NCBI GenBank assembly: GCA_037178625.1
Contig: CM074136.1
Location: 2,728,001-2,792,000 of the forward strand
DNA length: 64,000 nucleotides
Reading direction: 5' to 3'
Source: Skeletonema tropicum
Lineage: Eukaryota > Bacillariophyta > Thalassiosirophyceae > Thalassiosirales > Thalassiosiraceae
Made by a program: the position numbers and the translations under genes. The notes below the pieces were generated by a model. That model was not told the origin of the DNA, searched no databases, and was given only the letters and a program-made list of their open reading frames with translations. Of this stretch, positions 10,365 to 20,968 are shown one piece after another; the stretch's first letter is position 1, and the number at the start of each line of letters is the position of its first letter.

Positions 10365-11769
10365 AGCGGCGGATCAAGAAGAAGACGGTATCACGTGCTG
10401 CCTTCACGGAAAGCAGCCAGTAAGCCTGATGTTCACCAGAAGTTGTTTCGAGATCATCGAGATTGATTTCCATCAAGATTTATCCTCCTCCCCTAGCCCT
10501 TCTGCTTCTGCTCCTCATCTATTTGTAACTCTTCTTTTCTCTCTAACGCAAGCATACCCAAAATCTTATCATGAATCAAGAAATTCCTCACCAGCCATTG
10601 ACCATGAGTCATCTCCATCAGCTTGATAGAGAAGCTTTGTGCCCACTTCGCGCCAGAAAATTAACTGCTCCCAACCGCAACACGACGATGTGTCTCTTGA
10701 ATCACACAGAACTCCTTCGATGTCATTCCTTCCATAAAACGCCGCCATCCGATCTGATTTTGCGAACGAGCCAATTTCTGCACAATCGGGTCCTGATCGC
10801 CAGCAATGCAATCCATAAAACTTTTGCCATTCCGAGCCCGAGCCCTCACAAACCTCATGATATTCCAGCACCTCACATGTTCCCACCGATTTCAGCCAGG
10901 GGTGTAGATTATCCGCTGACACCTGAAAACATTTCACTCTATCCTCTTCTCACATTAACATGAACACATGAAAGCATGTCTCCTGAGCATACAGATACAG
11001 ACAAGAAGGGCACAAAGGAGAGTGATTACGATCACATGTGTGCAACCGCAGGCTGGTGCCGGCGATGTCGTGAACTTGCTTGCATGCCCAAAGTTGAAAA
11101 AGTCGAGGGACCTCATGTAATACCTTGTTCACATTGATCCAATCTACTTTAGCAGTATCTGTCTCTTAGTGAAGATCTCCGTAGCCAACGTGAGATGACC
11201 CTCTTTCACCAGTATCTGAAGTCATCTTCTCCTTCCCCGATCCGCATACGCATAGATGCAGATCGGTTCAAGTGGCAGTGGCAAAGGTTGCGCTGCCATT
11301 CCTGCATTAGGATCAACATCGTAGATCGCTACATAGTTTTGCTCCTGAGTCACACTGTTCATTCTACTGCTCAGACCTATAGACAGCTCATCCCATGCAA
11401 GTTGTGATTGAGTTTATGGGTCGAGACGTATGTGTGAGAATACTGTACTAAAGGTCAAAGCCCTGCAATGAATCAACTATTTTTGAGTATATCTGAATGA
11501 CAGCAGCTTGACGGGATGCGATGCGGTGGCAAGTTTTCCACATAACGGAGAGCCCCCAAGCAATCAGAATAAGAATAGATCTGGGTAGATCCAACAAGTG
11601 TCGGTGTCGGTGTTAGCTTGTTCACCGCTGATAGAATGAGGTGAATAGCCAGCAATCCCAGAAGTTCTCCACGATATGTTCAAGCAGCAAGTGTTTTTTC
11701 AGAGAATGTACCAATGAGTCGGCCTCGCCCCTTTGAACACTCCATAATGAATGCAGCTGAACAGGAACA
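10365..11769 (-). pseudogene. Reverse-transcriptase-like gene, C-terminal part (right palindrome arm)
   Basis: This is the mirror copy of the left-arm fragment, with the same breaks. Here the rest of the locus survives. Reading the minus strand, the N-terminal side of the RNase H region lies at 13690-13202. It is interrupted by the element 13201-11770, and the C-terminal part resumes at 11769. Removing the element and one short flanking repeat lets PDIC run into SCSAAFIMEC, so the right arm is at the original site and the left arm is the copy. Confidence 0.65.
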
Positions 11770-12408
11770 GGCGGCTTTGACTTGATGTCCCGTATTATTG
11801 AACCCCCCACCCTCATTTTGAGGGCCCAGTCCAAGACATTGTAGAACAACAGCAATGTGCAGAACCACACGGTGCCATCTAGAAGCTGATATTGTCTCAG
11901 AAGCCAGACGTCTAATACCGGTATGACACCACTACGATACAGATATATTTGGATGTGACACAACCTATTTTGGGTAAATTGGGTGCCCATTGGGTATCTT
12001 GCGTTCTGCATTTGGGTGCGTTCTAACCCCCCCCCCCCTCACTTTTTGGATTTGGGTGTCAATAATACTAGCCTCGCTGACGCTCGTCTAGCCGCTGCGC
12101 GGGTTTTCTAAATAAGAGAGGAGGCACCGGCTATCTACTACGATATTGATTGTGTCTACTTATATACATAGCAGTATTCAAATAGTACGTTATGTAACAC
12201 TTTAATAATTATGTAATAAAGGTTGTACATTGCCTTCTACGAATGCTGTGTAGTGATTACTGAGACACGGTTGGGAGAATATTGATTTATGTGAGAGGGA
12301 TTATCTATGAAGAGGTTTAATGTGAACGTGTGGAAACGATTGAAGACAGGTAGGAAGAAATTAGAGCGAGATGTAAATCATTTGGTGAAATAATATTCTA
12401 CAGGACTG

Positions 12409-12801
12409 TTAGTATGATTTGGCAGAGTTAGTACCCACTCTCGGATTCCTTCTTAATGTTGGTGAAAGTGGTGATGTAATTGACGTTAGAAGTGAGAGCC
12501 TTGTTGTACAATGTAAGAGTATCATTTTCATTTTGATATTGTTGAGGGTTTCAAGATCGACCCCAGAACTCTGTGCTAAGTTACACACAATATCAAATTT
12601 TGTTTTCCAGTTAGTCAAGGAGCAATTGACCTGTTCGATCGTGGTCTTTGCATCATCCAAATCCTCCTGTACGTTGTTGAGGATGTTGGAGACATGGATG
12701 AGGTGTGTTTGGAGATGAAGGTTGATCTCGGCAAACGGGGGGCAAGGGGGGGGGTGTCCCCCCTGAACAATCAAATCTAAGCCAATCAAAGAAAGAGTCA
12801 A
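12409..12801 (-). CDS. Hypothetical ORF inside the element, helical
   Basis: A 130-aa reading whose middle (LQTHLIHVSNILNNVQEDL, then DDAKTTIEQVNCSLTNWKTK) has regular hydrophobic spacing compatible with a coiled coil. The first 25 residues are encoded by the G-rich 82-bp tandem repeat and are probably not part of a real protein. No family was recognised. It may be the remains of an element-encoded protein. Confidence 0.25.
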   Translation of the reverse strand: MTLSLIGLDLIVQGGHPPPCPPFAEINLHLQTHLIHVSNILNNVQEDLDDAKTTIEQVNCSLTNWKTKFDIVCNLAQSSGVDLETLNNIKMKMILLHCTTRLSLLTSITSPLSPTLRRNPRVGTNSAKSY

Positions 12802-12955
12802 TCGAAAATTCTAAAAACGGGGGGGGCAAGGGGGGGTGTCCCCCCCTGAACAATCAAATCTAAGCCAATCAAAGAAAGAGTCAATCGAAAATTCTAAAAA
12901 CGGGGGGGGCAAGGGGTCAAATCAAGCCAATCAAAGAAAGAGTCGATCGAAAATG
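12734..12955. repeat. 82-bp tandem repeat with G and C runs
   Basis: About 2.6 copies of a unit containing CAATCAAATCTAAGCCAATC and AAAGAAAGAGTCAATCG. Units are separated by GGGGGGCAAGGGGGG and GTCCCCCC, which can pair into a hairpin. A (GACC)n microsatellite follows at about 12999-13023. Confidence 0.85.
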
Positions 12956-13201
12956 CCCGTGAAGGCCAAAGGACACGCCAAAGGGCCCGGACAGAACGAC
13001 CGACCGACCGACCGACCGACCGAACGACTTAGCTCCTCTCATTATTTATATATAACAGAAATTTTAAAGTACGTCTGGTGGGCCCTCAAGAGGCGACATT
13101 ATCTACGCTAAGTGATAACGAACATGTGCTGCAGTAGCTATTATTTCCCAGATCCTCTCATTATTTAGATACTTATCACGGGACATCAAGTCAAAGCCGC
13201 C

Positions 13202-13690
13202 CACAGATATCAGGGTATATCTCCTTGATAAAGGATCCATCTGCCACACAAACCAATGACCCATCACCATCAATGCTAGCCACCACTAAGAACTCAAAGC
13301 TCCCCCGTGAGTTCGAGATCTCCCCCTCATCCACATGCTACCCCATTGATCAAGAGAACTTCCCATAAAGTGGTAGGAGGTATAGATGAACCTGGTGTAT
13401 AGGGGCATGGCTGACCAAACGATATACAGTTGGATTTGGATCCACCTCATCCTCATCTACAGTACACGCAGAATCATATTGAACCCGAGCATGAGCATGG
13501 CCACTGCCATACTTCAAATATCGCCGAGAATCATTTTCAAGCGGAGGATATACATCATAAGGTCAAGGTCATCGTGATGATAATGATAGCGAAAAAATCT
13601 ATTCGATGCGGCACAGTACCAGCTTTCCGGGTATAAGGTTTTTGGCCAACAAACCTCCTCTAGCCCCTTTTACTATCGTAGTCGTATACG
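13202..13690 (-). pseudogene. Reverse-transcriptase-like gene, part upstream of the insertion
   Basis: Read from 13690 downwards, the frames include SRRYLKYGSGHAHARVQYD, then DEDEVDPNPTVYRLVSHAPI, then HQVHLYLLPLYGKF. The start of an RNase H-like fold follows (FLVVASIDGDGSLVCVADGS, then FIKEIYPDIC), where the element at 11770-13201 cuts in. The first RNase H acidic residue would lie in ASIDG or VADGS. Internal stops show decay. This is continuous with the fragment 11769-10365 once the insertion is removed. Confidence 0.55.
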
Positions 13691-14226
13691 TAGTATTATC
13701 TATATTAATTAATCCAACGCCATGGATCAATAGTAATTGTAGTTGTTAGTAGATATTGTTGTCGCTGGGTTCATGAATTCATTGTTTATACCATGCTCTT
13801 ATCTACTACACACTTGGTCGATATTTTTCGTCGCCCGACGCACCAGAGCACCGATTTCAGACATTAAAAGCTTTAGACGATGGTCGTATTGATAGAATGG
13901 GTAACAATTTGTCTTGCATTTGGTATTTTGTGTTTGTGGTCGAATGCAACCGATTGCCTTTTTGGGGACACCGAGGGCCGAGGACAGCTGCGAAGTCATC
14001 TGGAGTGTTGAAGATAAAATCCGGTCAGGGCCCAACGACGAAGACTACCGCTCCAGCCTATTACCACCGACAAGATGCTCTATCCAGTAAACAAACGTAT
14101 TACTATGTTATTACTATGTTATTCACGAAGCACTAACATAGTTGATAAAGTAAGAGCATCCTTGGCTGTTGAGGCTCATGGTGCTCATCCTCCGTATCTT
14201 GAGGTCTTCCTCCATATCTTGGCTCT
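13691..14226. other. No recognisable gene; 3' flank of the copia remnant
   Basis: AT-rich and non-coding. The copia pol stop lies at 14227, so a 3' LTR would be expected here. No clear LTR boundary or polypurine tract could be identified by eye. Confidence 0.4.
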
Positions 14227-17115
14227 TCAAGATGAGCCTTTTACTACGTCACAGTAAGATAGTTTCTTGTTGGGTTTCTCACGTTTTGTGTTGTCTAGAG
14301 AACCCCGATTTACAGTTCCAACACACTCCTGTGAGTTCACGAACTGTTGTGGTGATTGTGGAACGTTCGTGGACTCATTCCCATTCTCTCTCTCAAATCT
14401 TCTCTGTAATTTCTCATGATGGATGCCCATTAGTTCGTCCACGTCCACAGGGCCATGTTCATCGTGTTCAATGTTCATGATGATGTTCCTGAACCGTCTG
14501 AATTTGGATCCTCCTAAGGGCTTGGTAAAGAAATCACCGATCATCTCGTCTGTGGGACAATACTCCATAGTGATTTGTCTTCTCTCCTGTACGTCTGCCA
14601 CGAAGAAGTATCTAATGTTCATGTGTCTAGTGCGCTTTCCGCTCGATCCCTTTCCATTGGTCTCAAGGAGCATGGCGCTTTGGTCATCTTGGTGTACGAC
14701 TGACGGTTTCATGGGATATCCTTGTGCTTCCATGAAGTACCTGGTCCACAGGATCCCAGGCATATTGTCATGCACTGCGACTACCTCCGCCTCAGTTGAG
14801 CTTGTAGTGTTGATCTTTTGTGCGCTGGACATGCCATTCACCATTCCCTTTCCGAACGTCATGTATGCACCAGTGTGGCTTTTCATATCATCATGTACCG
14901 CGAAAGCTCCGTCGATAAACCAATGATTCTGATCAAGTCTATTCGCCTCAATCTTCAGGCGCAGGAATTTAGTTCTTCTGACGTACTTGATGACGCGTGC
15001 GAGCTTCTTATAGTCATCTTCATCTGGTTCCTGTACACGCTTGGTCAGGAATGATACAGCGGTCCGGAGGTCAGGTCTTGCGCGTTGTGATGCGAATAGT
15101 AATTGGGCTGTAACGCGGTGGAACAATGCAGCTCTTTCTTCATCAAGCTTCGGTGCATCGTCCCGTGTTTTGAATAAATGACTTGCCGCAGGAGTCGCTG
15201 CCGTACCATCCATGTCTTCAGGAAGGTCCTCCAATACTTCGTTGAGGTATTTTTCCATATTCACCATCACGCTGTTCTCGTCCGAAAAGTCGAGCGTCAT
15301 GCCCAGATAATCGTGCACCTTTCCCCTTTTGACAGTTAGCTCTCCAACTTTCCCGAATTCCTCTTTCAGGGATGACAGCACTTCATCTACAACCTTTGAA
15401 TCGACGTGTGATATCTTCAGATCATCCACATGCCACACGATGGTACATTGTTTCCCATTTATCTCCTTGTTGGCTACGCACCAGTCGTATGGATTGACGA
15501 CGAAACCTTGGTCCTTCAGGTATGATGAAAGCTTTTTCCAGAAGAGGACGGCCCCCTTCAGGGTTCCGTATAGTGCAACATTCAGTTTGCAGTATATGTG
15601 CGATTGTCCTCGGTGATTGTGGACGTATTTTTGATAATCATCCGGAGATATTTTGGCTAGGAGTTCCGCCATTCGACCATCTAGAACGACGTGTACGTCC
15701 CTGTCTTCCTTGGGCATCTTCGTTTGAATGAATGCCCCTGGAATGTCCGCCGTGGCTACGTCTCTTTTTTCGTAGGCGTCTACCATACATGTAAGCATAA
15801 TACCAGCAAGCGTTGCAGTGGGTGATGATGCCTCCGCCTTGGGTATATATGCTCGTTGTTTTCTACCGTCTGCGCATCCTCTGCCTTTGATTCTGCCGTC
15901 TCGCTTCTCCTTCAGATACATGAGGTACTTGAGAGCCTCTGCCCTCTCCTCTTTGGTGAGTTCATACCAGTGCTTGGGTTGAAAACCCTCCATATCGTGA
16001 ATCTGCTGCAGTTCCTTTTGAATGGCTTCCTCTCCTTTTTCTCCGAAAACTTTTAGTCCTTTCTTCCAGTTCATCTGCTCCGTGGTGAAGAGGTACTCTG
16101 GCTCCTGATCGATTTCACTTTCATCCCCTTGTAGTCCTTGCTTCCATCCGAGGTGATCAGTTAAAAACATCCATTCCGCTTCACTCTGAGCAATGAGTAT
16201 TTCGCTGTATCCATTGTCCTCCTCTCCATCCATGTTGAGTAGTAGGAATTGATCAATGTCTCGTGGGATCTCACCGAATGTGGCAAACATGTTGTATTCT
16301 GAGCTGAACTGATCGTTGAGGGGTGATTGCGTTGCCTTTCTTACCGCTGCGTTGCTGAACATTCTCGGATTCATCACGTGAACTCTTCCACTTGTGACGT
16401 TGACGTATTCAGATGTTGAGTAGAGGGAGTTGGGCTTTCTTGCACGTGTGCTTCTTCGCACTCCTGTGGTTTCACCTTCTTCCTGGTTGACATCTTCCGT
16501 AATTGTTTCGTCTGCCATTCCTGTTGCTTCATCATTATCCACTCCTGTTGTTTCATCATCATTTACTTCTTTGTACACTCCTGCTGTTTCGTCATCGTTT
16601 ATTTCTCCTGGCTCGTCGTCGTCCACTCCTGTTGTTTCCTCATCGTCCACTCCTGCTGTTTCGACATCTGGCGCATTATTCACTCCTGCATTTGTTGTGT
16701 GGTTTATTTCATCGTTTTCATTTTCATCTGCCTCGTTGCCATAGTCGTCATCATCATCATCATCATCATCGGAATCTGCGTCGTCGTCTTCGGCAGGGTC
16801 ATAATCCTCATCACTTTCATCATTATAATCCTCATCACTTTCATCATTATCATCATTATCATCATCCACTCCTGCGGTCTCCGCCTCATCAAGCGGAAGA
16901 TCGTCCTCATCACGGTCTAAGTCGGCGTATAGGGTATCGAGATCAATATTATCACGGTTAGTAAAGGTAAGATTCCGTGCTGCCTTGGCACGGCGTGCCA
17001 GATGGTGGACCCTTGTTATGGCATCCTCAGGTAAAGGGAGGCGGGTGAAGCTGCGTCTGTTGATGACGCGTCCCGTAGATAGGCTGATGAAGTTGTACGA
17101 ACCGTCCCCTCGCAC
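14227..17115 (-). pseudogene. Ty1/copia-type retrotransposon pol, 5'-truncated (RT + RNase H)
   Basis: A 962-aa open frame. The start (GSYNFISLSTGRVINRRSF, then RVHHLARRAKAARN) is the linker that normally follows integrase in copia polyproteins. A highly acidic low-complexity region of about 200 residues rich in DDD and GVDD follows. Then comes the copia reverse transcriptase with ATADIPGAFIQ (first catalytic Asp) and VWHVDDLKIS (the YVDD box with His for Tyr). RNase H follows with FIDGAF, STEAEVVAV and HQDDQSA. The characteristic end EMIGDFFTKPLGG is present. Gag, protease and integrase are missing and no LTR pair is visible, so the element cannot be autonomous. Its 5' end meets a ClpB exon within about 75 bp. 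The long undamaged frame suggests recent activity. Confidence 0.9.
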
Positions 17116-17189
17116 TATTGGAGCTTACCCCACTAAACATGCCTCAGATGTATCCTCCTCTGGGAAGCATGTGACGGCCGCCGGGTAGC

Positions 17190-17616
17190 TGCTATCAATT
17201 TGGACGAGATAGCCAAAAGGTTGATGGATGGTCAGAATATGACCTTAGACGTTAGTGAATTGGCATTGGATTGTATCGCAGAAAAGGGATATGATGTCAG
17301 GTATGGTGCTAGGCCGCTGAAACGAATTCTTGCCAGAGATCTTTTGAACCCTTTGAGCAAGTTGTTGTTGGAAGGCTCGGTTAAGGAAGGTGACACGGTC
17401 AAAGTACGCACGAGAGGCGAGGCGAGGCTCATTGCCAAGTCCTCACCAGAGGTGACTTGGATCAGCTCGAGTGACGATTTCAACGAGGAAGATAGAAATG
17501 ACATACTTATCATACGATTACGAAATCACGAAATCATGTCAGGTAATACTGACGACAATGACAATGAAACATGGGACGACGATGAGTATCTCTTTGAGGA
17601 TGGGACTTACACATAA
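17190..17616 (+). pseudogene. ClpB/Hsp100 disaggregase, C-terminal exon only
   Basis: From about 17190 the frame reads DEIAKRLMDGQNMTLDVSEL, then AEKGYDVRYGARPLKR, then ARDLLNPLSKLLLEGSVKEG. This is the small C-terminal part of the second AAA+ module of ClpB/Hsp104, including the conserved GYDxxxGARPLKR motif. A 50-residue non-family tail ending in acidic residues follows. An acceptor-like TAG sits just before the first conserved residues (17186-17188), so this may be the true last exon. The remainder of the protein (about 800 residues) is absent from the window; the upstream neighbour is the truncated copia element. Either the gene was cut by retrotransposon insertion and rearrangement, or the contig is misjoined here. 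Confidence 0.75.
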
Positions 17617-18060
17617 TCACCGTTGAAGCACTTGACTACACAAATGTAAGGTATTTCGATTTGGCTACAGCGGACCCTGTTTGTCACAGGGAATGCCTAT
17701 TTCAATGCCGGTATGACAGTCGTTACGACAGTCATGTCATTGTAGTCATTCCACGTCACAGATTCTTAGTTCGCACGCATGACCTACGCGTCATCGTCCA
17801 CTCACATTAGATGCACAGACGATCGCGCCCGTCAAGGTCGCTATCGACACCAATCATAACAATAATAAAGGCTTATGCAATTATCGTCTTGATTGCCGTA
17901 GTCTTATCACATCGTTGCTTGTGACACTGTTTACTACTTAATACTTCTCCTAAGTAAATTCACACACATAATCTAACGAGGAACAACAAAAGATATCTTC
18001 ACAATTGTTAACTCAAAACACCACAGCCACAGACACAGAAATTTTTTAAGGTTAAGGGTA
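17617..18060. other. Intergenic, no gene seen
   Basis: This stretch lies between the ClpB exon and the 3' end of the Trp-rich gene. A short inverted motif ATGACAGTCGTTACGACAGTCAT (17711-17733) stands out. AATAAAGG near 17862 could serve polyadenylation of either neighbour. Confidence 0.4.
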
Positions 18061-20077
18061 TTAAGGGCAGTCATTGCAGAAAAGTGGGCTGTCAGCGTCT
18101 TCCACAGTAGCGACCCCACCATCCTGACGAACTAAAATAAGACTGCCAGAGTCAGAGTTGAAGAGCAATCTGAACATGGGTCCGTTATCAATAGAGATCA
18201 AAATTTCTTTCTCATTGACAAATGTTTCGAGTTTCACATGTCTGCAGCAAATAGAACTGCCATCAAGGGGTTGCGCTCGTCCAATGCTCGTGCCTTCATC
18301 TGATTTTTCAAAGCGAAAATTAAAACCGAATTTCCATTCTCCCGACAGTTTCCAAGAACCAGCAAAGTTGGAGATGGGGGGTGAGGGGGCCAATGACAAG
18401 CTGGGCGATGTAGATGGTGAAGTCAAAGTCGAAGGGTTTTGACTGATAGAAGGTGAAGTCGAAGGTTCTTGACTGATAGATGGTGAAGTCGAAGGTGAAG
18501 TCGAAGGTTCTTGACTAAGAGAAGGTGAAGTCGAAGGTTCTTGACTAATAGATGGTGAAGTCGAAGGTTCTTGACTAATAGATGGTGAAGTCGAAGGTTC
18601 TTGACTAAGAGAAGGTGAAGTCGAAGGTTCTTGACTAACAGTTGTAGGTGAAGTCGAAGATTCTTCACTTGGAGCTTCACTTGGTCCTGAAGACGGTGAT
18701 GGGATTGGTGCAAGAGTAAGAGTTGGTGCGGCCGTGGGCTTCTTTGGACCCCAACCCCAGCCATCTCCTGCCCACGCATTTGTATTCCATGCATCTCCAC
18801 CCCAACCCCAACCGTTGAGTACCCAATGGGAAGGACCTTTTCCTGACCAGGAGCTGTCCCAAGCATTGACTGGCTGCGGAGTTGGCTTTTTAGTAGGTTT
18901 TGGACCCCAGCCGCCCCAAGAATTCCATTTGTTTTGATTTTGATTCCAATTCCAAGCAGGTTTGTTGTTCCATCCGTTCCATGCATTTACAGGACGTCTG
19001 GTCGGTTTGCTCCATCCATTCCAAGCACTCACTGGACGCCTTGTCGGTTTGCTCCATCCATTTGCTGACAGTAAGCCTGTTGCAGTAGCCCAAGTTGGCT
19101 TCTTTGTTGGCTTTTTTGTTGGCTATAAATATGTCGGCATGGGACGAATGGTGGATGTCAGCATGATGTTTGGTTGCTTGAGCGAAAATGATGAAGAATA
19201 AATTGTTGAACTTACCTTTGACCAGCTATCCCAGCCACCACTTGGCTTGCTCCATCCGCTGGGCTTGCTATTCCACCCACTAGCGTGTCCCAGATCCACT
19301 TTCCCACGCCAAATTCCCACTTTCCCACGCCAGAATCCCACGTCGAATTTTGATTCTGAAAATCAAAATCCTACGGCCACCCCAGAATCCCACGTCGACG
19401 TAGGATTCTACTTTTCCACTTTCCCACCTCAGAATCCCACGCATTTTTTTATTTTGTGCGGAGTGTATCGCGCAGGCCCTCAAAAAGTGGGAATTTGGGG
19501 ATGGAAATTTGGTTCTGGGACACAGAAGCAAATTTTGACGGCTAGGATTCCCACTTTCCCACGTCAAATTACGGCGTGGGAATCCTACGTGGGAAAGTAG
19601 GAATCCTAGCCACATCTGGGACACGCTACTAGGTTTACTGTTCCAGCCGGACCATTTGTTTGATGGCTATAAAGATGAGGGAGAAGCACACGACATGTGG
19701 GAATCCTTTGTTATACGAAGGAGCAAGAACACTTGACGGTAAACATATAATTCACTAACCTTGCTATTCCAGCCACCACTTGGCTTTGACCAACTATTCG
19801 TAGGCTTATACCACCTATGCCAACTGTCTCCATCTCCATCGCTGTTCAATATTCTCGACACATCCGAGTTGTTGTTGTTGTTGTCGTTGCTGCATTGAAT
19901 ATCCAAACCACAATTATACAATGCGCAAATCTCTTCGGCAGCGGCATCTCCATTCTGGATGTGTTTGCAGCAGTGTAGTTTGTTGGATCCGATACATTGC
20001 GCGTCTGATTCTTCACTGCTTGCGGTGGAGACGTTGATGATGGACATGCCCAGGAGGGCGAGGGAGGTGACTTTCAT
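18061..20077 (-). CDS. Secreted Trp/Ser/Pro-rich protein, 3 exons, middle exon interrupted by a MITE
   Basis: Exons on the minus strand are 20077-19760, 19666-19216 and 19122-18061; introns are 93 bp, with AAG|GT donors. Exon 1 encodes a signal peptide (MKVTSLALLGMSIINVSTAS), a Cys-containing stretch, a poly-Asn run and SRIL, an R-x-L site as in diatom secreted proteins. The middle consists of repeated Trp modules (GWNSKPSGWSKPSGGWDSW in exon 2, AWNGWSKPTRRPVN in exon 3). A Ser/Pro minisatellite (SQEPSTSPS) and a C-terminal domain ending CNDCP follow. The composition suggests a cell-wall or silica-associated protein, which is inference. Without the 344-bp MITE and one TA, exon 2 is 105 bp and the protein about 494 aa. 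With it, the frame meets a stop formed at the insertion border. Confidence 0.7.
18430..18660 (-). repeat. 30-bp coding minisatellite (SQEPSTSPS)
   Basis: Units of about 30 bp built on GGTGAAGTCGAAGGTTCTTG recur seven or more times. They translate on the minus strand into a repeated S-Q-E-P-S-T-S-P-S linker. Copies differ mostly at the ACTAAGAGA / ACTAATAGAT positions. The repeats stay in frame, so they are part of the protein. Confidence 0.9.
19283..19626. mobile_element. 344-bp MITE with TA target duplication, inside a coding exon
   Basis: The ends GCGTGTCCCAGAT and ATCTGGGACACGC are perfect inverted repeats flanked by TA (19281-19282 and 19627-19628). The interior is filled with inverted and direct copies of TGGGAATCCTACGTGGGAAA-like sequence. 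Deleting the element plus one TA restores K-P-S-S-G-W-N in frame with the Trp-rich gene. Confidence 0.9.
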
Positions 20078-20968
20078 TTTTCTTGATGATTTGGTTCGTT
20101 TGATAGAGGGTAGAAGTAATGTAATTGTAGGGAATGTAGCATAGCAAGTTCTTCTGCGAAGTCGTTTGATAGAGGAAGTATTTTATGAATGATTGTGTAG
20201 CAACGACATTGTCTCTCTACCTGAAATGATAATGAACGACAATATGCCAATGCGTTCTACTAAAGTGTCTGAGTCTGATGAGCCTCAACTAAAATAGAAC
20301 CGCGCATTTATTGGATCAGAACAGCCAAAATTGGCAAGTAATCTCGCCGATTTTCTTCAGCAGATAATGGTGAGGCTACCAAAATCGTCGTTCAGCCTGG
20401 AAAGTGGCCGTGCGAAACTTTAGGGAAGCCTGGCCGTGCGAAACTTTAGGGAAGCCTGGCCGTGCAAATGCGAAACTTTCTCTTCAAAATCTTCGTTCAG
20501 CTTGGAGAAAGTGGCCGTTCAGCTTGGAGAAAGTGGCCCTGGGCGAAGTTTTTGGGAAGCAAGCCTTCTGGAGAATTTCATACGATTCTGGAAAAGAGAG
20601 AAGTAGAGAAAGCTGGATTGGCGCGAACGACATTCTACATACGTAGGAATTTTTATTGAAACTGCCGCGAAGAGTTGCAACTACTCCTACCCAAGCCAAG
20701 CCAAAGAAATGACTGACGATTGACGATGATGATGTGAACGTAAAGCGTAGCGTTCAGTCCCGTGTCCATTGAAGGATTTCCCCCAGAACATCAACAGAGG
20801 CAAGAGGAGTTCTGTTTGCAGAGATAAGTATCGATCACCACTTGACTGCGTGGTGCTTATCATCATCTATCTACAGCATAGTAAAGGAGATACTACTCTC
20901 AACCAACGAAGGGGGCTGCACCGCCACGAAATCGTAGACTGGTAAACTTTCCATAACAACTTGCAATC
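20078..20968. other. Intergenic, divergent promoter region; short direct repeats
   Basis: This is the shared upstream space between the Trp-rich gene (minus) and the K+ channel gene (plus). Around 20404-20475, GTGCGAAACTTTAGGGAAGC repeats twice with a degenerate third copy. Around 20500-20535, TCAGCTTGGAGAAAGTGGCC repeats. No ORF is credible. Confidence 0.5.

Larger units (their letters stand above)
8097..12081. repeat. 3.98-kb near-perfect palindrome
   Basis: Left arm 8097-10046 and right arm 10129-12081 are reverse complements about a centre at 10087.5. ORF coordinates mirror exactly across that centre. The only length difference noticed is a homopolymer (9 G at about 8140 versus 12 C at about 12027). 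The loop is 82 bp (10047-10128). Each arm contains about 1.64 kb of a decayed reverse-transcriptase-like gene and about 0.31 kb of the end of the element at 11770-13201. So few differences imply recent formation, active gene conversion, or an assembly artefact. Confidence 0.95.
11770..13201. mobile_element. DNA element with GGCGGCTTTGACTTGATGTC ends, inserted in the RT-like gene
   Basis: GGCGGCTTTGACTTGATGTC plus CCGT starts at 11770, and its exact complement ends at 13201, giving 24-bp TIRs. ACA lies immediately outside the left end. The right flank reads C then ACA, so a 3-bp target duplication is possible but not clean. The element splits an RT-like coding sequence on the minus strand. It contains an 82-bp tandem repeat and a helical ORF. 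Its left 312 bp are also present at 8097-8405 because the palindrome boundary falls inside it. Confidence 0.7.

Noticed and set aside
9212..10963. Mirror-image ORF pairs in the palindrome on the strand opposite the RT fragments
   Set aside because: They are antisense to the RT-like remnant. Exact duplication in both arms is a consequence of the palindrome, not evidence of coding.
13799..14035. 78-aa minus ORF beyond the copia stop
   Set aside because: There is no recognisable domain, and it lies where a 3' LTR would be expected. Not supported as a gene.
16374..16961. Several overlapping His-, Met- and Ser-rich ORFs
   Set aside because: They are shadows of the Asp/Glu-rich low-complexity region of the copia polyprotein read in other frames.
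18430..18660. Regular ~30-bp repeats resembling a CRISPR array
   Set aside because: There are no unique spacers. The units abut, stay in frame and encode SQEPSTSPS within a eukaryotic secreted protein, so this is a coding minisatellite.
19280..19624. 114-aa ORF on the minus strand across the MITE
   Set aside because: It is an accidental reading through transposon repeats, ending in the TAG created by the target duplication. There is no protein-like composition outside the WESG-type repeats.
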